Source: Lasiosphaeria ovina (taxonomy: Eukaryota > Ascomycota > Sordariomycetes > Sordariales > Lasiosphaeriaceae). From it: a stretch of DNA of 64,000 nt. A program made the translations under genes and the position numbers. The DNA lies in the NCBI GenBank assembly GCA_033439765.1, contig JAULSN010000002.1, positions 5,580,001-5,644,000 of the forward strand, written 5' to 3'. The notes below the pieces were generated by a model, which made no database searches, was not told the DNA's origin, and was given only the letters and a program-made list of their open reading frames with translations. Positions 22,420 to 33,736 of this stretch are shown piece after piece (position 1 is the first letter of the stretch; each line of letters opens with the position of its first letter).

Positions 22420-24798
22420 ATGCTGTCCAGCTTAAACATTAGTAGCTTTCCGTCCGCGACACTCGGCGATATGGCGCACAATCCCAGCCCGCTGCGGTCA
22501 ACGCGGTCCCTTCCCAGATCAGACCCGCCCTTTCCGCCGGCAGAACCAAGCCCCCGCTCCAAGAGGGCGAGCACTCTGCAGAGTGCATCTACATCTACAC
22601 CCGCTGCCGAGTCTCGCCGGACCGCCTCCGGAACCCAGCTGGACAGACAGGTCAGCGAGACGGACGCACCCGACACGTTCGAGCGCAGAATCAGCGAGGA
22701 GACGGCCGAGGCCCCCCGGGCATCCGTCGACCTGGACGAGCTCCCCATCGAGCTCATCAGCCTCGCTGATCGCTTCATCGACCAGCTGTCAGCTAAGGTC
22801 TGGCCTACCCCGCCCAACATCGACAACATCGCCCGCCTCTTCCAGGACTTCTACGCCACCGCAGCCATCCATATACAAACACATGTGGACAGTCTCGCCA
22901 CGCGACAGAGACGCGAAGCCTCCCCAGCGCCATCCAACACGTCTCGGGCCTCGACGGCGAGTCTGCTCCGCGCAAAGGCCGCCTCGCTCGGGAGCAAGGA
23001 GAAGCCCAAAGCGCCTTCCAGGCGGGACTCGGAGCAGATGCTGACGGCCGACGAATACGCAAACCGGAAGAAGGCGAGAAAGGCTCTCGACCAGAAACGC
23101 GTCACGTTGGAGGAGGCGATAGAAAGGAGGCTCTGCGAAGGAATCTATGACAAAATCTACCGCCATCACACCACTCAGGACGAAGCACAGGATGACAAGC
23201 TCCGGTCAAAAACAGCAGCCCTTGATGTAGTCGGAATCGGCCCTGTCGATTTAGGCATCGAAATCGGGGCCAAGGACCCGGAATCCGCCGCCCAGAAACA
23301 AGACGAGGTTAAGAACTGGCTTGAACATGCGCGGAAGGAGCTGGTCCTGATGAACCAGTCAAGATATCCCCTCGGCAAGCTCAATCACCTCAAAGCCGCG
23401 CACAAGAGCATCATCGACACCCTCTCCCATTTTCACCCGTCTTCTTCGGCAGACGAGCTCATGCCGATGCTCATCTACACCCTGATCACCCTCCCGCCCG
23501 AGAACCTGAACGTCATCAGCGACGTGAATTTCATCCAGAGGTTTCGCTGGGAACCAAAGCTGGTGGGCGAGGCAGCTTATTGTCTGACCAACCTCGAAGC
23601 GACCATAAGCTTCCTGGAAACGGTCGATTTGTCGACTCTGCGCGCTGACGAAGCTCCCACAGGGCCTCTAAAGGGGTCCGCCAGCCCAGGCACGACAAAG
23701 GTAGAGACATTTCCGCCGGCCTACTCGCCAGGGTCGTCCACCACAGCGCTGGGCCTATCTGAGACTGGTGCAAGCCCTGTGGGGGCGGCCATGAAACCCG
23801 GCCCGTCAGCTGCCGGCCTCCGTGCCGCAATGCAGATCCGCAATCGCCGGCTTAGTGATCTGGTGAACACGCCCGCGCAGGCCTTCAACGCCGCCAGCGA
23901 CGCCGTGCTCAACACGGCAGACCAGGGCCTCAAGACTATCGGCACCAGCCTCGGCGACAGCTATAAGTTCCTCCTTGGTAAACTGCGGGACCATCCCGAA
24001 GCCCTCACAAACCAAGGCGGCGAGGTCATCGTGCCCAAGACGCTGGATGATGCCCGGAAGCTCATAGGGACCCCGCCTCCCGACGAGGATGACGGCTCAG
24101 CCAGCGGCACGAGCTCCATCCACAGCCCCGAGGAGACCACCACCGACAAGCTACCTCAGCGGACCGCCACGCCCCGCGATGACAAAGTGCTCAATTTCAT
24201 CGGCGGGCGCAAGGTGTCGCGCGATCACAGTGCCGACAGCGCGCGCAGCGCGGGGAGCTTGAGGAAGGCGGCCGATGAGCAGCAGCAGCAGTATATCAAA
24301 GACAGAGCCACGACTTCTTCGCCAATCACGAGCCCTTCGTCATCGAATCCTGCCATCCTTGACTCGGTGCGCAACCTCGGAAACTCGCTGAACCCCATGG
24401 CGCGGCTCACAGGCATCGGCAGCTTCCGCGGGTTCGGTAGGAGCAATAACTCGGTGTCTCCCGTGCCTGCGCCCCTACCCAAAGACACGCCACCGCTCAG
24501 GAGCCCCGCCGATGGTGTTGATCTAGCTACGGTGCGTTTTTCTACTTAGCACCCCTCGGCAATATGGTGCTGTGCATGCATTCATCCCAGCATTTTGCTA
24601 ACTTATTGTCAATAGGCTTTCCCAGAGCTCGCTCCCGTGCTGCCGCCAAAGGAGGTCCCAAAGGTCAACCCGCCCATCAAGCGCTTCATGGAGATCCAGA
24701 GCCCGGCCGACTTGAGGATCGGCGAGGTCCTCGAGTTGCTGCGAGATTACAGGCGGCTGGCCGGTGCGCTGAAAGACTTGGGCGCGATCAAGGAGTAG
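22420..24798 (+). CDS. VPS9-domain Rab5-type guanine nucleotide exchange factor
   Basis: Two exons, 22420-24531 and 24616-24798, join in phase 0 (LAT|AFPEL) for 764 aa. In-frame ATGs at 22339 and 22471 are alternative starts; 22420 has A at -3. The N terminus is Ser/Pro-rich and disordered. The middle has a helical segment and a VPS9 domain around residues 270-410, recognisable from SRYPLGKLNHLKAAHKSIID, SSADELMPMLIYTLI and EAAYCLTNLEATISFLETVD. VPS9 domains activate Rab5/Vps21-type GTPases in endosomal transport. The C-terminal half is Ser/Pro-rich with a short conserved helical end (RIGEVLELLRDYRRLAGAL). I see no CUE domain, so it is not a plain yeast Vps9 orthologue. A Muk1-like role is possible. 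Confidence 0.87.
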
Positions 24799-26511
24799 AC
24801 GACGCATGAGGGCTAGCCATTGCATGTTTTATTTATGTCTTGCTGGTGGTGAATCTACTTGCCTCTGTTGGGTTTTCCTGCATGGTCGCGGTGTTCATTG
24901 ACGGGTTTATCGGGGGATATCTTCTCAAAGATATCTATAGAAGCAGAAGTTATATCGAGACATGGATGAATGCCCCTCTGTGTAAAACACGAGGGCATCT
25001 CTGGTTTGTCTTATAGTATATCTGGGACATACAGGCAGTTAATTTGTTTAGGTCCTATTCTTGTTTGGTGTTTTTCCTTCCCCTCTAGTTCTAGTCACTA
25101 GCTACGGTACTTGGAGGCGGTAACCTTGATGTCCACCACCGGCACCGGTCTGCGTTGGATTCAGCCAGGCCGCTATGGGAAAGGCGCGGGGATATAGAAA
25201 GGAAGGTCGGGTTTTTTGATGCCATGCACCTAGATGGATAGGCAGGGTAAGGATATGACGAAAGTACCACTCCTTTATTATGACTTATGAGATACCTATC
25301 CTCGTGAAACCGCTTCGAGGTTTTCTCGTGCAACTCGCTGTCTCTGAGCACACGGAGGGAGGGACCTGTGCCCTGCCCAGCGACCTAATCAGCAGCATGA
25401 GATGTAGTGCGTGCGTGATGTATGTGTCTCGCGCCCAGTCAAGCTTGAGCTCATTCCGCGCTTGCACATCCGTCGCCACAGGGTGCAAGGTATCCGGTAT
25501 CCGTACCTACGCGCCAGCGAGGAACAGCGCCCTGGGTAGGTGAGTTCTGTACTTGAATATATAACATCCTCTCGAATCACCTCGTTTGTGGTACGTACCA
25601 AGACGATCCAGACAACGAACGGTATCCTCTTCTCCGTCTTGAAGTTCGTCGCTGATGCCAGAGAGAACAATATCACCGTTTTCGTCCCCATCGAGGTTTG
25701 GTTCCAATCACCTTCGACGCCGACAGTTACAGCGACAGAGCCTTGAGCGTCACTCCCTTTTATTTATCATCCAACCCCTTTTTTCTATTCGTTACCAAAG
25801 GAACGTACTGTCCGTCTCCCGCACTCGACTCGACGACACTTGTATCGTCTGTCACACGACACATAACCCAGAACACACATTATCCAAGCGAGTACACAGT
25901 ATTACTCGATCGGCCCATGAGTATTTCACACAAAACTTCCGCTGCTCATTCCATTCCCTCTCTCTACAATACCTAGGTCTAGGGAGGTATGGTATATACC
26001 TAAACTAGGTAGGTAGAATCAATCCGCTTTTTTCTTCGTCAATGAACAAGGTATAGGCGAAGGGTAGGTAGAGAAGAGCTTTGTTCAATCACCCAGACCA
26101 AAAAAGCCGAGCCCCCTGCCCCTCTCAGAGGAAAAAAAAAGCAACCATAATATTTCCCCCATTATTATCGTTATTGTTGTTTGTTGCCCGTCCCCCCTCC
26201 TCTTTTTTAAAAATCCCTCCACTTCCGCTATAAAAAACCGAGATGATTTAAAAAAAAAAGACCCAACAACGAGAAAAATTTGGTTCGACCAATGCATGCT
26301 ATGCTATAGATAAAGAGCTTAACTATACGTCAAAAAAAGGGATATGAAAACGAAAAACAGAACAAGAAAAAAAGAAGCGCCAAGTCCCTTTTTCGTTTTC
26401 TTGTTTCGAAGAAAAACCAATGACAGGTGGATATGGAAGAAAAAAACCCGGCGCCAGAAAAAGACATCATTAGACAACCTCAAACTGCCCATCACCGCTG
26501 CGACAGCCCGC
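24799..26511. other. Convergent 3' intergenic region, 1.7 kb
   Basis: This lies between the stop codons of the VPS9 gene and alpha-actinin. AT-rich and purine-rich tracts are frequent from 26100 to 26480. TAGGTAGGTA words occur at about 26005-26070. No exon with convincing coding character is seen. Confidence 0.5.
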
Positions 26512-29352
26512 TCAGTGGTAGCCGTTCGGTTTACTCGTCATTAATGACTGCTGTTTTGTGGGGCTACTCCTCCCATTTGTGCGGTCGTGCAGGGGCGTGG
26601 CACCAAGAGCACTGGCACCTACCCCTACAGCGGTACCGCCAACGGCACCGGCACTGGCGGCGGCGGCATTTTCCTCGCTGATGAGCTTCTCCATGAAAGC
26701 GATGTAGTCGTACTGGGGCATGCCGCGGTCGGCCTGCATGTCGGGGCCCGTGTGGCGGGGGATGATCTCGACGAGCTTGTCGATGACCTCGTCGGGGACG
26801 AGAGAGTGGCGCAGGTCCATCTCGGTCACGTAGGGCTTGCCATCGGCGACCTCGCGGAAGCTCTGGAAGACCTGCTCGGCCGTGTTCTGGTCCTCGGTGA
26901 CGTCGACCATGAAGCGGATGAACTGCTCAAACGTGACGCGGTCGCCGTGGCCGTTAGACGTGGCGACGAAGTAATCGTGCATCTCGTCCTCGGAGAAGAC
27001 AAGGCCGAGCGACGCGAGCGCCGCGCTGAACTCGAGCTCGGCCAGGCTGTTGGTGTCGTCGCGGTCAAAGTGGCGGAACACGGACTCGAACTCCTCGAGC
27101 TGGATAGGCGTCAGGTTGGTCATGTTGCGCGCCACCATCTGGTTCTCCAGGAACGACAGCTTCTTGGATACCGACGCCTTCACCAGCGACAGTTCGTAGC
27201 CCAGCTCATCGTACGTGTACGTAGTGAAGTCGTTTTCCTCGATATTAGCCTCTTGACACTTGGCGTCCACGACTGCAATCGTCTGCAGATACGCGTCCAG
27301 TGGTGGGAGGTTGTCTGCGAGCTTGCGCACGTGGTGCAACTGGTCTTCTACATCTCCTTCTAACCCCGATATGGCTAGTTGCATGGTATTGAGCGCCAGC
27401 GCAAAGTCATTTGCCTTGTCAGCGAAAGATTTGCGCAGGCCATTCTTGATGCTGTTTTCCCCATACGTTAGCTTTCCACCCGACACAAAGAACCAAACTG
27501 GCAAATCAGGGTAACTCACTCTCTGATAGTTTCGTTGATCAGCTGCCCCCTGACCATCTCCGCCTTGGATAGATTCGTCCACTCCCGGTCCATAACGTCG
27601 AGCCTCAGGTCGGCTGGCGGTTCGTATGGCCGCAGCCGGTATGTTCCTAGTTTTGTCTTGATGTTGCCGAGCAGCGTCGCTAGCTCGCTCTTCTCCGCCA
27701 CCCACTCTCTTTTCTTCCCCCTCTTGTACGAGGAGAACTCTGTCGACTGCGCCTTGGCATCGGCGTAGGACCCCTCGAACTTGGCCTGCTGCCAGCTCTC
27801 GATTTGTACCCGTATGCTCTTCAGCAGCGCGGCCACCCTCCTCTCGTACGCGCTTTGCATCTCCCAGGCCCCCTGCATGTTGTTAACAAACTTCTCGACG
27901 CGGCGCCCGGCGTTTTCGACCTTCTCCATCTGAGAGAAGGCATGGAACCAGTAGGCAATGTACGTCATCAAACTCCTCTCGTCGGGCTTGGCCACGTCGC
28001 ACACGTCCTCCACGTCCAGCAGCTTCGGGATGCCAATCTCCTTGTGGGCAATGTCAAAGGCCATCTGCATGTTGCCGCGGTGATCCGACTTGTCCAGGGC
28101 GTCATAGTCGATGAGGTCGGGCCGGTGAATGTCCAGCAGAGCACAGAAGGCTAACCCATCGTTCCAGCTGGCACTGAAGTCGCGCACGTCAACCTCGTCG
28201 TAGCAGGCCGTCTTACGTTGGCACCACAGCAGCAGGCCTTCCTTAGCTGTCATGCCCTCCTCGTTAATGTCGTTGATGGTGAAGCGCAGAATAAGAGTCC
28301 AGATCAGACCGAGGATGATCTTGCGGTTGCCGTCCACGACATCTTCGGCACCAATGTTGGTCATCTGGATACCCCGCGACTTGATGAAGTTGAGAGCCAG
28401 GTTGGCATTTTCAAAGCGCTGCACGCGCAGCTTGGGTTTGGCGGCATACCGGCCGAGAGACTCGCTCGAGAGGCTTTCCAGGAGGTGGATGAGGATGACC
28501 TGGCCGGTGTTTGTCGCGAATTAGTATATAGTATACGGACGGGAGTGGGGTGGGAGGGGAAGGGAGGGGAGGGGAAATGAGTTGACGTACGCCATCGCTT
28601 AGATCCTGCACCAGGTCCTTGACCTCGAGACCCCTCGCTTCCAGCTTGGTGTTCAGCCACTTGGTAAAGGTCTTTTGCTGGACCGTGATCCAGCGCTGCT
28701 GCTCAGCAAAGGCCATCCTGGTGAGGCCTTGCTCGTGGGGCGGCTCGGTGGCGGCGAGAGCGTCTGCGGGGCTCGCGGCCCTCTGGAATCTGCTGCGCTT
28801 GGAACCTCCTCCCTCCTTCTTGGTGTTGGCAAGGGCGAGGCTGGTCGAGCCTGAACGCTGCAGTCGAGCGGCATGCAACTGCTTCGCGTCCCGACGGCTG
28901 CGGGTAAGCGAGCTGTCGGGGGAGGCTGCAGACTGTGGCGGCGGGGAAGAAGACGAAGCGAACGACGAGGCGCTGCTGATGGATGACGATCGGCGGGAGT
29001 CGAGGGCGCTATGGTCGCTGAGAGTCCTGCTGTCTCTGTCTCTGGGGTCCCTGTCTGAAAGCGACGACCAGGCCGAGTATTCCGAAGACGACGACGACAA
29101 TTCGGATGCAACAGATTGGATCGATAGCGACGACGGCCGGCCGAGTGCTGCAGTCGTGCTTTGGGCCCGTTGCACTTGGGCGTGGTCAAGGGGGGTTGAG
29201 GGCGCTTCGGCTGGCGCGTGTAAACAATCCAGGTCAGGGAACTTCTCACCCCCGCTGTTGCTGGGCAGAGGTGTGGCCACTGGTGCTGGCGCTGGTGCTA
29301 CTGCTCCTGCCAGTGCCGGCCCGCCAGGGCTGTCAGGCCCCACTTCCGCCAT
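26512..29352 (-). CDS. Alpha-actinin, actin cross-linking protein
   Basis: Three exons, 29352-28591, 28499-27520 and 27451-26512, total 2682 nt and 893 aa. Reading across both junctions gives continuous family sequence (LSDG|VILIHLLESL and TIR|D|IKNGLRKSFADKAND). After ~215 residues of Ser/Pro-rich disordered sequence come two calponin-homology domains (VQQKTFTKWLNTKLEARGLE; LLLWCQRKTACYDEVDVRDF). Short spectrin-like helical repeats follow, then EF-hands (FRHFDRDDTNSLAELEFSAAL). The protein should bundle F-actin at septa, the contractile ring and hyphal tips. The ATG at 29352 is the first true ATG; an earlier in-frame codon at 29457 is GTG. The long N-terminal extension is larger than in yeast and animal actinins (known length ~620-890 aa with CH1 near the start). 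Confidence 0.92.
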
Positions 29353-32300
29353 ACTGAACCACAACTGGCGCCTCTTGACGGCGTTAGTGGCTGGCCGCTC
29401 ACCGCTGGCCTGCTGCTGCAGGTCCACTGGCGTCGCTTGGCTGCTCCTTCTCGGCACAACTAACCGTTATCGATAACGGCTTGTAACCGCCAAGGTTATC
29501 GCTGGGGCTGGACGCTTGCCGGCGTGAAGCTTGCTCAAGTCGTTAGGTTGCCGTCGTCGTCGAGAGGAAAGGAGCCCCAAAATTGGCCAAGGACGAGAAG
29601 GTGCCGACTTTTCTCAGAAATAAAACGGGGGATGGGCATCCTTTTCGTTTATAGATCCTCTCACTCTCGTCTCGTCCCGCTCGACTACCTTACTTGCGTG
29701 TTCCAAATATTTTACTGGAACTCTTGGGTGCAGTACCTGCAGGCGCGCAGAACCCGCCGGCAAAGTCGCAGGTACCTCGTTCGGCATGCAGGCTCACACT
29801 TGAAACGCCGTACCCAATGGGTCCTTCCTTGGGCCAGCTTGAAGGCCATGCCTCTTCGCCCGGCTCTGCAAATCAGAGCACCACCTCGGCCATCTTCTCT
29901 TGCTCTTACCCTGCAAGGCAGTCGCAATGCGCGCCCTCGCCCCCTTCGTTGTTCATGCGCTCGCACCGCTCCCCAACATAACCTACGTCTAGACCCCAAC
30001 TTGGGTCCCTGGGTTACCCACGGCCTTCGGATGCAAGCAAGGACTGGCATCAGGGCGATCGTGGGGTTGGCTGAGCTTTTTTTTGGCCCGAATGTCACGT
30101 CCGCATTTTTTGCGGCGAAGGCAAGCAACGGCCTGTCCGCCGTCCTGGCTACACGCACTCTTCCCACTATTGGTAAGGAATAGGGGTATGGACACATGCC
30201 TTGGACCAGACATGGCCCCGACATACTATCACCGCACACTCCCTTACCCGGCCACATCTAAGCACAGCGGGAAAGGCACACTGGCCATACACATGGGCGC
30301 ATTCCTCGCTCTGTCTCTTCGTTGGTCAGGCGGCCAGAACCCCCCCAAAAAAGTCGGGCCAGCAAGACGGGCCGCAATGCATGAATCTCGGGTCCACCAA
30401 GCGAACAGACTCCGACAGCCACTGCCTCACATGCAGCCGGCGCGAATTTAGCCCTCTAATTTTGTCAGCTCCTTTGGGATCTCTGCCCTGGCTAGGATAT
30501 TTCATCCTGGCAGTGCTTTTGTTCTCTCGGAGGCAGGCAAATGGCCAGCATCTCCGCCACCCGTCCTGTTCTTTCGCCCCTTTTCTTCCCGCGGCTTGTG
30601 ACGAATGGCCATAGGGTGTGATAATCAATGTTGAAAGACAATTCACCCAATATGATTCTTCTTTGCGGTTTGCCCAAGGGGAATGGGCACAGATGCCCTC
30701 TCCAATTTCGGGTGATTCGGGTCTTTATGATGTTGCCCTTTTTACCTGTGACACGGCCCCATGGTGTCTTGCAGACACGCCCATCGTCCGATAATGGATC
30801 TTTGTGCAGCCTGAGAGGGCGGCAGTTGGTAGATCTCCCCGGGCCGCCGTTGCCAAACTCTGCTGTTCCTTTCATCCCTTCTTCGCCAATCAAAAGTACA
30901 CACACACACATCGCAAGAGGCTGCTCAGGATCACCGAGTTCCACCAAGTATTTTCTCCTCATGCCATGCGCAAAGAGTGGGGGAGAGCGTGTTTCGGGAT
31001 GCGATGGGGACTGAGTCGTGAGGGGATCGATCCATAATGCTTGACCTCAGCTCCAAGCGATCATGACGTCGAGGAGGAGTTCAAGAATTGTTCTTTTTCT
31101 CATTTATTGTGACTTTTTCAACCACTCATTCGTCGCCTCCTGCTTGTGGGTGGATTGTCTGTCTGCTGCCCTACGAATCGGGGGTTTCTCTCAATATTCT
31201 ACAAAATATAGTAGATAAGCTATGAAGTACCTCGTCCTGGTTTCAAGCTACTCGAAAACTGGGCTCTCCCACTATATCTGTTTTACCTCGACATGAGTCT
31301 TGTCCGACATCCTGGTATCATAGGTTCATATAGCCGCGGCGTGGTACCTGGTGTGAATTCCGTTGTCCCTTTCCTCGACAGGCGGCAGTACATTGCAATT
31401 TTCCTCCCCTCGACGGAAAGAAAAGCTGCAAGACAACATGACAGCTGCGAACAACGCGGCCGACCTTGGCCTCACCTTGCAGGAAAAATAAAAAGTAAAA
31501 TGCAGTACGTACCCGGCATGTAAGTAAACGAGCGGTCTTACATCCGTACGGGGCTTGCACGATGGGAAGGCGCAAGTGAGCTTTGGCCGTCGCCCACCAT
31601 GTGGCAATTCAGCCGAGAAGGGAGCCGGGTCATAGCTTCTAAGGTGCTCTTGACAACCGGGCTATCTTCACGATCCGAGATGTGCGAGCCCCTTGTGTTG
31701 TTGCCCCTTTTTGCTTACCCTGCTCTGTTATGGTAAGCAGAAACCGTAGCCTTAGGATGCAGGTTCTGCGAATGTTTAGAAGGCAAATGTATGTGCAGAC
31801 AAGGTTTCCACCCTCTAGATCCAAGAGGATCGAGGCCTTGCTCCATCTCTTTGTCAAACTCGCGACCGGTTAGTTAGGCCCATCGTTAAGACGTTCCTCT
31901 GACAGAGGGAGGCGTAGGCTTCCATCTCTCGGCGGCAAGACTTCTTGAAGTTGCAGGCTTCAAGTTTCCAAGACCCGAGCTGACACTAACCAAAATGAGT
32001 CCTTACCCAAGTTAATCTTTACTTGCTGTTGAACAGTGGGAAAGAACTAAGGATTGTCGCAGGCAGTTGCATGACACCGGATATATCCTGCCCATTTGCT
32101 TCTGAGCAGCGAGGCGTGCCTCAAAACTCGCATGCTTCCCACAATGATTGAATCTGTTCTCTCTGCCCCTTTATCACACTCACTGCATCTCGTCCACCAT
32201 CCTGGATATCGATCGATTTGTTAGATCATACCCAGGAAGGACTTCCAGTCTCCCCATCAAGTCCCGCAACCACTTCCTACTCGCCTGCTGTCGACCTCGT

Positions 32301-32379
32301 TCAATCCCGGCAATCAGCCAAGCCAAATACACCAATTGCCCTGCCTCCCGGTTTTGAATCGGCACCCAGAGACGACAAG
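29353..32379. other. 3 kb gene-poor region
   Basis: The actinin promoter lies at the left end. A pyrimidine-rich leader at about 32150-32379 precedes the small secreted protein gene. Between them I see only short ORFs without codon bias or domains, and A/T-rich patches near 31080-31260. No repeat, tRNA or exon is supported. Confidence 0.5.
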
Positions 32380-32812
32380 ATGCTCTCTTCGCTCTTCAGC
32401 ACGATGTTTCTCATTGCCACCGCCGCAGCGCTCGCCGTCCCCGCGGTGCCAGAGGTTAACACGACACCAGATCAGCAAGGACGCCGTCCATGGTCAATCA
32501 GATGCGGATATTGCCAGAACGGAATTTCGAAAAGTTGCAACTATTGCGCAGGCGGCAAATACAATGACACGTTTTGCTCGTTCTCGTTCTCTGTGCCTTG
32601 CGAGGCTTACGTAGAGCAGACGTGCTGGAAACAGCCCAAGAATTGGTACGTGCTACCTTATCGAAGTCTCCCTCAGCAATGACATTACCATGCAAGCCTT
32701 GTCTCAGTATTGCTCAAGAGTGACGAGGAGGAGGCTGATATCGGTGTTCAGCGTTCTCGGAGGCACAGTTCCCGATGGCATTTGGCCTCACCCGTGGAGA
32801 CCGGAGCAGTAG
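32380..32812 (+). CDS. Small secreted cysteine-rich protein, effector-like candidate
   Basis: Start ATG at 32380. Residues 1-~20 (MLSSLFSTMFLIATAAALA) form a signal peptide with likely cleavage after ALA. The mature part has CGYC, CNYC and three further single cysteines (seven) before a GTACGT donor at 32646. Exon 1 is 32380-32645. Two acceptors are plausible. The first, at 32706-32707, gives a 93-aa protein ending at 32723. The second, at 32750-32751, gives a 108-aa protein ending at 32812, with a better branch-like CTGAT. Both keep the frame and complete an eighth cysteine (TG|T or TG|C). The family is unknown to me. Size, signal peptide and even cysteine count fit secreted effector or antimicrobial-type proteins, but that role is only an inference. 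The gene stands alone in a gene-poor stretch. Confidence 0.5.
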
Positions 32813-33736
32813 CCGCCTACAACACCAAGCCGGAGACACATACGAACTTGCTTCACCCTACACGGCTCTTGGGCGAGATATTCGAGGTGTTGCGGGTTGG
32901 GTTGTCAGGGTTTGGATTTGAGTCAATGGGTCGAAATTGTCAAGTACAGGGAAATTGGTGGTACGAATGCGGAGGAAATAGAAATACCAGACACTGCTGC
33001 AAAGCAGAGCGTAGACTATAGTCATTAATTCAAATATTCATCTTCTCTTTGGTTTCGGGTCTACAGCCTGGTGAAAATGCATTCACGTGTCGTTCGTCCA
33101 CCAAGCTACTAGAACTAAGGTACACAATAACTGACAGCCCAGGGGTAGCGTGGACAACGGTGGTACCCCACATGAGGAGCAGCTAGGCAATTGGCCAATC
33201 ATAATCCGGGTGTCAATGGCTTTCTTGCAAGGCGGTGAGAATGCCCCGCGATTTCTGCCGGCCATGCTCCCCACCGCGTGCTGCAGCTAAGGAATTCGAC
33301 AGACTTCTGAGCCTCAACCCTGGAGACGGGTTTCTACTTTCTTTATCGTCGCGCTTCTCCTCAAGCACCGATCAACATTTCCGTTCTTTCCAATCCCGAG
33401 AGAACTGGAAACCACAAGCCCGATCCTTGGTGCTTTGACGACTACACCTCCTCTCTTTTTTGTCTCCCCCGTTTCCTTTTTGGTCGGCACATGCACTGAG
33501 ACTACACTTGCGCTGCTCCTTCCACTCCCGGCCCTTGTCGTTGCACCTGCGCCTTCTTTCTTACATCGACCACGCCGCCAAGGAGCTGCGACTTCAGCCC
33601 CCATTTCTCAAATCCGCTTGTTACGACTGCTTCTCGCACTCTCCTATTCATTCGTGCTTCCCTTTCTGCAGCTTGTCCGGAATCCGCCGCTTTCGTTTTC
33701 TCATTCCTGGATCAAGCCTTCCTCGTCACAGCAATC
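32813..33736. promoter_or_regulatory. Promoter and leader region of PUS7
   Basis: An intergenic stretch of 0.9 kb. From 33430 to 33730 the plus strand is strongly C/T-rich, as is common in leaders of fungal housekeeping genes. A plus-strand open frame ends at 33021 with a Cys-rich tail (CQVQGNWWYECGG...CC). It could be a missed 3' exon of the small secreted protein, but I could not connect it convincingly. Confidence 0.45.

Noticed and set aside
29353..29457. Longer alpha-actinin start at 29457
   Set aside because: The codon there is GTG, not ATG; the first ATG is at 29352.
29524..30183. 219-codon plus-strand frame
   Set aside because: No domain, random-looking composition, and overlapping frames on the other strand are equally long.
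32710..33021. 103-codon frame ending in a Cys-rich tail next to the secreted protein gene
   Set aside because: It starts at TTG, and I found no in-frame splice that adds only its tail to the secreted protein. It could still be a 3' exon.
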